Positions 56,148 to 64,000 of a stretch of 64,000 bases of DNA are shown piece by piece. The notes below the pieces were generated by a model. The model searched no databases. It saw nothing but the letters and a program-made list of their open reading frames with translations, and was not told the origin of the DNA. This DNA comes from Conoideocrella luteorostrata (Eukaryota > Ascomycota > Sordariomycetes > Hypocreales > Clavicipitaceae). Every line of letters starts with the position of its first letter. Positions within the stretch are counted from its first letter, which is position 1. The position numbers and the translations under genes were made by a program. The DNA is taken from the NCBI GenBank assembly GCA_032433595.1, contig JASWJB010000005.1, forward strand, positions 1 through 64,000, in the 5' to 3' direction.

Positions 56148-58469
56148 GAGGATGGTGGGAAAGAGACTCAGCAGTATAGCAAAAGTTCTATGGCAGGCTC
56201 ATGACCAGAATTGGAATGGGTCCGTGAGGTGTTATCGCGTGAAGAGTAGGTCGGCGCGAGACGTGGTGGTGAAGACGACAGCTGTCTCGCTTGTGGGATT
56301 TTCCAATGAAGTCTGTGACGTCAACTAGTATTGGCTGACGGGTCAAGCTGAGCCCCATCAGCTAGCGCCACATTGCCTCGGCAGAGAGTGCGATTGAGGC
56401 TGTGCTCACTCGAACCTTCCAGCATCCAACAAAAGCACCTGCAGGCATCCTGACCAACTCATCATACATTATAGTCTAAAATTAATGACAGTCTTTCAGC
56501 GAAGTAGCTTGAACCCACACGAACTTAGGAGATCTATGCCGTCACAGCATGAGCTGTGGCGGTCTTCGCTTTTTGCGCTGGACACGCATTCGAGTCCGCT
56601 GAGCGCAATATAAGAATAAGCCGTTGGACAGAGTAGTATTGTGTCCCTTTTGCCACTCTTCACTACTTCCAAAAAAAAAATTTCTTGTACGTTTTTCTGC
56701 TACCATTAAGCTAAAAGTCATAATGTAGATCATTTACCCGACTAAAGCCAAGACATCGTCTTCCTCAAGTGATGCCATTCCAATGTTTTACATGAGCCTA
56801 GTGTTCTCGGCGCGTTGAGGTCTATTTAATCTACACATCAATGCGAAGCCGTCCCTGCGTTGCTAGCATGGCTATTTCCTTAGCTTTGATAACACATCCA
56901 CTGGAAAACAACAATCGTGTATGCATTCATTTGAGCTTCACTGTGCATCTAGTCATAGCAACCACGTCACTCCATCCACTGCCTAATCCGTCCTCGCCGA
57001 AGGCACCGGCGCCCGTAAAGCTCATATAGCAAATCAAATCACCTATTCTCAGCGAAGTAGCAAAATCATGTACGAAATTACTATTCGCAAACTTGCCCTC
57101 GAGGGTCTTCGCTGTTTTGCAGTTCGAGACCGCTGACTTGAGTTTTTGCCAGCTGTGAATATCATCGGATTCAAGCGAATAGACTACGGTCCGCCTGTTC
57201 CTTCAGTCCATGTTATTTTCTATTTTTTTTTCTCACCGCAAAAGACTACAAGTAGTAGAATACATCAGATAAAACTACGAAAAATTACCCTGAATTCGCG
57301 TCTCTGCACTTCTCTCGGAAGAGGCTCTGCACAGATTGTTGGCGCACCCCAGCCTGACTGCCTGGTGTAGTTTGCGGTCCATTTTTCCCGCCGATTGACT
57401 CATCATCCGCATAAACACAGGCCGAACATCGCAAGCTTTAACCTATGAATACGCATGAATGCGGCTATGAAGGAAAGCCTCATGGGCATTCATCTAAACA
57501 GCGAAACAACTTAACAACCATGCTCCTCTGCAGAAAGCAGTCTCGTCTTTCGGTGTGCAAGATGAAGCGGTACTTAGCATCGGCCTTCGCTTTTGGTTAA
57601 GGCGGCCGTTGGAGGTCTTTTTTTGTTGTTGCTGAAGGGAAAGGGGACGGGGCCCTTCAAGCTAAAACTCATAGCAATATCAGCACAACTAGAATAAATT
57701 TTGTTGGCTACTGTATTAGAGACCGCCAAAGGAAGGAGCCTGATGCTCTCGCCGGGCGCAAAACCTCCTGTGCTCGGAAACGTGAATCCTGGGTCTATAC
57801 CGTGCCAAAACTATAAGTGGATGCTGGCCCGGGCTGCATTGTGGCATGGACCTCTCTGTTAAATCATCTCGGGAAAGTTGTCCTCCAATCCGCATCAAAA
57901 GAATGCGGCACATAACATCACGCACCGTGGCAAAGGCCAGGCCCCGCACCGCGTACATCATCCATGAACCCCTCGGTAATCTCACGTTCCCCCGAGCCAC
58001 TCAACCCTTGTCTATAGCACATATGGCGCCTATTTACAAGCTGTGCCTGCCTGGGATTGTTTTACAGCCGTCCTTTAAAAAAGCGGCTTTCGTGCTACGG
58101 CGTCTCAGGTACATAAACAGCTCAGCTATTAACTACCTTGCATTGCGGCTGCGGATAGGGATGCATCTGCATGTCTTGATGTACGGAGTAGTGTCGCTTG
58201 GGACGCAGGTCCATCCCTGGTGGACTGGGGGAAAATGCATGGGTCACATGTTCCGTGTCAGCTGGAATTGCAGCATTCACTGAATGCTAAAACAGGAAAA
58301 AGAGGGTGTTTTCTTTTCATGACATAATCAGAGCTGTGAATTGAATGCTCCCCCCTCTTTCCCTACCATTTTGAGAATAATAGACGCGATATATTACATG
58401 ACATTGTTCATAAAAACTATACACAAGAAGACATGAGAGAATGTTGTCCAGCCCCCATTTAGGCGCAAT
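56148..58469. other. Intergenic with a diverged duplication, no supported gene
   Basis: Two related segments lie at about 56497-56615 and 57050-57135. Both start CAGCGAAGTAGC and, 55-65 bp later, read GGTCTTCGCT..TTTGC..TTCGAG.CCGCTGA. Low overall identity suggests an old duplication. TACGGAGTA is at 58182-58190. Confidence 0.5.
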
Positions 58470-59680
58470 TTAGACGTTGGCCTTGACGAAGTCGGTGATA
58501 GCTTTGTAGGCGTTACCAGCGGAAAAGCCGAAGTTCAAGCCGTGGCCAGCCTCCGGAATTACTGTTGCTTGGAATGCGCTTGCCTGTTTGAAGCTGCCCT
58601 TAGAGTGTTCGATAAGGTTGGCAGACACGTCTTTGATAGCCATAGTGTTCATGCAATTCCCGCCACAGAAGGGAATGTCGCGATCACCCGTGATAATCAT
58701 GACAGGACCTGTAAAGTTGCTCGTCGTGGGTCCAGAAGCAACGGTGAGTAGCTCTCCGATGGCGGCGGGCTGGCCAGCTTCGGTTACCACCTCGAGGAGC
58801 TTGGGGTCGAAATCTCCTGGGCCAAAGAAGTTGGTGTGCACGCCTATTGACGACTTGGGTGCAATGTACCCAACGTCGTACTGTTCGGCGAGCGTCTTGA
58901 TCTCTTTGACCGGCGCGAAGTTCGCACCCAGGGCAAAGTAGGCCATGAATTGAGGGACCTGACTGAAGCCCGTGAGAACAATGGCATCTGTGATGTTTGG
59001 GAATAAAGCGGTCAAGCCAAAAGTCATTGCCGAGCCGAAGGAGTGGCCGAGGTGGACGGTCTTGTCGAACTTGGGCACACCGCAGATATGTCCCTCGCGC
59101 GCATATTCGGTCAGCACCTTGAGGGCAGCAATTTCGAGAAAGATCTGAATCTCGTTTATCGGATCCCCGTGACTGGAGTGCCCGACGCCAAGTCGATCCC
59201 ATGAGAGGGTTGAGTAGCCGGCTCCGACAGCATTTTTAACATAACTGTAGTTGTAGTTGTTGTAAGGGAAGTCCCAGTAGCTGCGGTCAAAGCCAACGCC
59301 GTGAGTGAGGATCTGGAGCGCATGACCGGGGCCATTGTCTGGCTCGCAGTACGTGGCGGCGAGCTTGTAGTTTCCAGAAACGGTTTTGTACTGGTTATCA
59401 TTCGCACGAGGTCAGTATCCTATATGACTACCTACCTGCCCACGTATGCGGGAGGGTTGAGGAAAGCTTGGGAGCTTACGCCTTTGAGATAGTTGGCTGT
59501 TTGGTTATTGCCGGGTCGACTCAACCCCAAGAAGAGGTTTGTCACCTCGATCTCGGTAGCCGGCGCCTTTAAGTCGAAGTCGCCATTTCTGGAGCTGAGC
59601 GATACGGGAACAGTGAGGTTCGTGCAGTGCATGGCCGACGCGACTGCGGCGCAGCCAAGGAAAAGGGCCGACTTGAACAT
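58470..59680 (-). CDS. Secreted alpha/beta hydrolase
   Basis: Two exons, 59680-59480 and 59390-58470, give 373 residues. The 89-nt intron (GTAAGC...ACCAG) joins NYLKG to YKTVSGNYKLAATYCEP in phase 0. A signal peptide (MFKSALFLGCAAVASA) leads to an alpha/beta-hydrolase core: an oxyanion region ILTHGVGFDRSYWD, a nucleophile elbow LGHSFGS (Ser184), an acid candidate in MIITGDRDIPF, and a catalytic His350 in EAGHGLNF. N-glycosylation sites (NLT, NQT, NYS, NIT, NFT) fit secretion. The family comprises lipase- and esterase-like extracellular proteins of ascomycetes with unknown substrates. No cluster partner is evident. Confidence 0.88.
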
Positions 59681-62588
59681 GATGGATGGTTTATTATGAT
59701 GTCGCAGCTGTATTATAGGAACGGACAGACAGAGGAAGAAGATTATATCAGTAGAACTGCTTCAATGAGTGTGAGGAGCACAGGGCTGCAGAGAATAATA
59801 GACATCAGCCACGAACGACATACATGGGTGCGAACAGATGCGCGCAGGGTCTTTATATTACAAGACCCTGCTTTACAAATAATCAGATTGGCGTCCGGGC
59901 GTCGTAAACAACATCTAGTCTGCTGGAGAACGCCATGGTATTCACGTAGCCAGTCTGGCGACTTCGGGACGTGAAAATCCGGATCGAATTTGGCGAGTGA
60001 GCCCAAAGCCAACCCCGTTCTCACATCGTGTGCCTACTACCCCAAGCTAGTAAGATACTATAACGTACGGATCTCTTGCCGGCATGTCCTGGGACATGAG
60101 ACCACCCCACAATGCATGGGGGGGTTGGAAATCTAGCGGGCGCGCCCGGGCGAGTGAAGTCATGAAGTCATCCAAGTCATCATAGATATGAGCCATGATG
60201 TCTAGCTCTCGAGTCAGTCTCGACGCAAATCCTACCTCAATTGCCCGTGAAATCGCATGTCTCTCAGTTCACCTACAGTTTTCCAGCTAGACCGCAGAAG
60301 CTGCCGCTCGACACAACTTATGCGTACGCCGATAGCAGGGCAAAATGGCTGTATGACACCAAAAAGTAGTGACACGAGTGGTACGTATGCGGCGGAAATA
60401 CCTCAACTGCCCAACATAATTTGTCACAATAGAACGGAGTTACATTGTACTTCAAATGAAAGACGAGTCGAATAGCACCCGGCCCCCTCCATTCGAACAG
60501 GGGGTTTTCTGCCCAACGCCGTGAAGAAGTCTGTGCCAATTATTTTTTTTTGTTTCTTTCAGCTATTGCTAGTCCGTTCCGAGTAGTCCGGCGGCGGCCA
60601 TTGGGCTCCCTTCCTACCTGTAGACGGCGCGAATGGCAAGAGACTTGTGATGATAACCGCTAGACCACCAATGGTTGACGCTATTCCGAATCGCCGCCAT
60701 GGGTGCGGCCTCCGTCCGGCCGGGAGATCGGCCTCCAAAGCAATGCCGTCCAATTTGTTATGGGCGCTCGATCTGTTTTGCCGAGCGGACTGACGCCTCT
60801 GCTAGTGACAAATACAGGGGACGAACTAGCTCCGGCTTGTGCAAAAGCACGTACGATAGATCCTATACTAATTTAAACAATGGGTCTTCAAGTTGTCGAG
60901 ATTCCAAAGAGAACCAGAGCCCTCTTCTACATCCGCTATTCCCGGCCAAAACCTAGGAAGTTATTGAGCTCACAATAAGGTGAATGCATTCTCCGTACGT
61001 AGTACAATGTTGCCCCTCCTCTGGCTTGCATGCCCCGTTTCGCAACCGTTGATTTCTATTCATGTTGGGCGGGAAATAACAAGCGAGCGTAAAGTAAGAT
61101 TACTATGCGGGACGACTGAGACAATACTAAAAGAGTGCGGCTCGCCAAGGGGCCCTGGCTGTGATTTCATTCCCGGCAAATGAGCAGCCTAGCGCGCAGT
61201 CGAGGATCTACATTTTGGGCCTGGCAGGCAACAAGACGAAAAGGGGGGGGGAACAGGCGATTGGCTTGCCCAGGGCTGTGGTATTCGAGAGGATTGGTAA
61301 TTATTGAACACAAGATGCCTCCATAAATACGTGGTTATTTTGGTCCATGATGTGAAAACCACGCACAGAAATTGACAACCAAGCCTTTCCACCAAGTTAA
61401 TTAGCGCACTTTGTCAATTCCAAATACTAGGACAGTCCGTGTGGCGTTGAGCACTGTTGCCAGAAAACAGGACTACATAAAAAGTTAGCGCTGAGAGTGG
61501 CGAAAGCGCCACTTGAGCGGGTTTCGACATCACAAATAACTGCGTGTTCGACTATTGCGTCTTGTTCTTCGGGTTTAACGCGGGGGATGCTTAGCTAACA
61601 ATTGAGTTGATTATTTGGACGGGGGATGCTTCTGAAGTCATCGACTGGCCCGGCCTGAAGGTCGCGCAAGCAGTCTATCTATTTCAAGAAGTGGGCGAAG
61701 GCGCGCACCACGTATAGTAATCAACAATTTTCTACTCAGGAGCATTTTTCAAAGCCCTCACCATCTCTCAAGCTGCACTGGTGTCGGTCGGCAGACGCAC
61801 AACAATACCTGCGGTCATATCAAGCTTTGGAGCCTGTGCAAATCCCGACATCGTATCGTACAGACTGGAACGGCCTCTGTCATTTTCGCTACTTATCTAG
61901 TTCTGGATATAGTCGCGAATTGAAGGAAGAGTACTCCGTAGTGTGTAGCCTTTGATGCAGCACATTGCTTTTTCGTATCACATCCTGTCTCCCCCGCAAA
62001 AGCTTCCGGACGATCTGTCATATTATCCAAAGTTATTGCTCTAAACGGTCAGGATGTAGTCAGTAACAGCAAGCCCATCCGAATTTTGCGCAATCTTCTG
62101 GTTGAGGAAGCCTGTTGCTGCGAAAGCAGCCAAAAAAACAATGCCAGCATTGCCCGTCAGCCTCGACAGGGGTTGAGACGGAAACCTTGTCTGGCCTATA
62201 AACAGACAGTCCCGTGTTTCTCCACCTTTGTTAGCCAAGCTGTTCTCTCAACCCAATCTCTCCCGATCGCAAACGCAATCCGGACGGGGCCCAAACGCCA
62301 TCATCAAGGCTGGTTGTACATACATATGCGCCTCAGAGGCATTAGGATAAAACAAAATTGAATCTCCGAGATCGCCGACCAACCCGGAAGAAACGCCCTG
62401 GACCCGAGGCAAGCCACAAGTTTTACGGGTCTGCGTAACGAAGCCTGCCACTCTCTGATCTGCTGTGTATGGACTCCGCAGCTACGGGGGTAACTCACAA
62501 TAATTTACAGAGTACGGAGTACTTTCTCAGGCGTTAATTTCCCGATATGGCATCTGGCTGATCTCAGACTCCATCCAGATACGACGGG
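59681..62588. other. Divergent intergenic region, no supported gene
   Basis: A 2.9-kb gap between two outward start codons. TACTCCGTA is at 61932-61940 and TACGGAGTA at 62513-62521, the latter 68 bp before the next ATG. Only short frames occur. Confidence 0.5.
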
Positions 62589-63650
62589 ATGCACAGCATG
62601 CAGGCTTCTGCACCATTGTTGTCGCCGTCCTCGTCCTCGTCCACGTCAACGCCACCGCCGCGCATTCGAGTCGATGGCAAGGAACAATGGGCAGGATTGA
62701 TCAGGTCTGTTTTACGCCCGATCCTAGTTCATTTGAACGAGGACACGACGTGGCTTTTGCAGTTACCACGACATAATAAGTGGTTCAATATTCTTATTGA
62801 CCCGTGGCTTCAACATTCGCAATCTGATGTTCACCCACTCTTCAGCACGCAGTCGCATGTTTCCCTGCCCAGCGTTGCAACCATAGAAGACCTCAATAAG
62901 ATCCTTCAGGACATTGAGGGTGCCAGGCCACAAACCGGGGCTGAGGGTCGAGGTCCTGGGCCAAATGCTTCCATGATCGACGCCGTTGTTATATCGCACG
63001 AGTTCACCGATCATTGCCACCAAAAGACCCTACTTGAATTGCCTCGTTCTACACCTGTCTACGCGGCTGATGTTGCTGCTGACTTGATACGCAGCTGGGG
63101 CTACTTCACCCAAGTTATCACAGCTCCTGCGCTAGGTGCGGGCGTCAAATGGTCCCAGCTGACGGTTGGCCCATTGCCGGACTGGCTGGCCATTGGTCGG
63201 GTCATCACACCGGGGAATGCCTTGTATTACCATTCGGCCATTATTTTTGCTTTCGATATTGGCGCCGGTGATGGTGGCGAAGCAATTTTGTATTCCCCCC
63301 ATGGAATTGACAGTAAAGATCTTGCCGGATTAGAGGCTTCTGGTCTTAAAATCCTAGCTCTTCTTCACGGACTGGATGATGTGCGTATTTGGCTCACCAA
63401 GCAGCTGAACCTCGGCGCTCTGAATGGCATTCGGGCCGCCAGCAAAGCAAAATACTGGTTCCCGACGCACGATGAGAAGAAGAAAGGCACAGGATTAATA
63501 GGGTATTTGTTACAACGAACTAGCTATTCCTTTGAGGAAGCCGTATGTCATGAAGAGCAGCGACTGAAACAAATTGACGGTGGTGAATATCTGCCGTCTT
63601 ATCAGTTTATGAAGCTCGGGTCGGGGGATGGTCTTGTATTACTGGCATGA
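62589..63650 (+). CDS. Metallo-beta-lactamase-fold hydrolase-like protein
   Basis: Single exon, 353 residues, ATG at 62589. After a Ser/Pro-rich leader, WFNILIDPWLQ (66-76) gives the first MBL strand and its Asp. ISHEFTDHCH (135-144) occupies the place of the HxHxDH metal motif, with Phe139 at the second His position, so one ligand is altered. Later elements ALYYHSAIIFAF, AILYSPHGID and YWFPTHDEKKKGTG match the distal strands; the THDE His/Asp are possible ligands. Fungal relatives with an SHPF.DH motif are annotated as MBL-fold proteins of unknown substrate. Metal content and catalysis are uncertain because of the motif change. Confidence 0.75.
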   Translation: MHSMQASAPLLSPSSSSSTSTPPPRIRVDGKEQWAGLIRSVLRPILVHLNEDTTWLLQLPRHNKWFNILIDPWLQHSQSDVHPLFSTQSHVSLPSVATIEDLNKILQDIEGARPQTGAEGRGPGPNASMIDAVVISHEFTDHCHQKTLLELPRSTPVYAADVAADLIRSWGYFTQVITAPALGAGVKWSQLTVGPLPDWLAIGRVITPGNALYYHSAIIFAFDIGAGDGGEAILYSPHGIDSKDLAGLEASGLKILALLHGLDDVRIWLTKQLNLGALNGIRAASKAKYWFPTHDEKKKGTGLIGYLLQRTSYSFEEAVCHEEQRLKQIDGGEYLPSYQFMKLGSGDGLVLLA

Positions 63651-64000
63651 TTTGTCAAAGATGGATTCTCGCTGTCTGAGCGACCGTGTGAAGAGTGTGT
63701 AGAAGTTGGTGATGGTAGTTCTGTACGGTGCAATGGCGGAACGGAGGGTACGTGTACGTCTTATCACGCACCCTCATTTTTACCAGAGGAAACCGCGACT
63801 GCCGGTGTGGAAGGTATTCTGGAATATTTACGTCTTACGTAGCGTTAGTGAGCATTTGGAAAATTTCGCCCGGTGAATTGTGCATATAAAGACGTTTGTC
63901 CCGATTCTATTTGTTGGTGCCAATGCGAAGCGCTCTTCCCGAGGGACGATTCTTGTCGCCCAGAGTGTAGTCGGGGACGATGGCAAGTACGGAATGGGTA
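63651..64000. other. 3' flank, no supported gene
   Basis: 350 bp to the window end with no recognisable coding sequence. A further gene could begin beyond the edge. Confidence 0.5.

Noticed and set aside
1..64000. CRISPR arrays or bacterial operon structure
   Set aside because: The tandem repeats seen are minisatellites or coding HEAT units without spacer organisation, and all genes carry spliceosomal introns or fungal family signatures.

Overview
The window reads as nuclear DNA of a filamentous ascomycete, most likely a Sordariomycete and possibly Hypocreales. Genes carry 50-120 nt GT-AG introns with CTAAC/CTGAC-type branch points. Start contexts are CCACCATGG-like. The gene set is fungal: ERG24, an Egh16-like secreted protein, a fungal NLR, a GH3 beta-glucosidase and a FIT2/Scs3 protein. 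The lineage is inferred from this content only. All gene models below were spliced by hand from the raw sequence, and reading frame was checked across every junction.

Positions 1-20.4 kb form an accessory region built around programmed cell death. At its left edge is AT-rich, degenerate sequence with a broken HET-domain gene (about 2.4-2.7 kb). Then come a gasdermin-like pore-forming protein (4461-5288, minus), a large C2H2-like zinc-finger protein (6869-9100, minus), and a divergently transcribed DUF7580-plus-subtilisin protease with an intact catalytic triad (9516-12832, plus). Last is an NLR with a SesB-like hydrolase, a NACHT domain and a HEAT array of near-identical repeats (15557-20360, minus). 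A gasdermin next to a subtilase matches the architecture described for het-Q1/het-Q2 in Podospora anserina, where the protease cleaves the C-terminus of the gasdermin and triggers cell death. The NLR beside the pair is a plausible sensor. Part of the gasdermin promoter is duplicated just 3' of the zinc-finger gene, suggesting a lost second copy.

Positions 21.9-36.6 kb hold an Egh16-like secreted protein with a low-complexity Gly-rich tail, a divergent pair (fatty acid hydroxylase/sterol desaturase-type enzyme and an SDR oxidoreductase), and a gene-poor stretch of about 7.5 kb containing minisatellites.

Positions 36.6-64 kb are ordinary: a MAPEG-family membrane protein, a secreted GH3 beta-glucosidase, sterol C-14 reductase (ERG24), an MRH/Atg27-type sorting receptor, a Myb-like nuclear protein, an Ap4A phosphorylase (APA2-like), a FIT2/Scs3 lipid-droplet protein, a secreted alpha/beta hydrolase and a metallo-beta-lactamase-fold protein. 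The 9-mer TACGGAGTA/TACTCCGTA recurs in intergenic DNA across the window.
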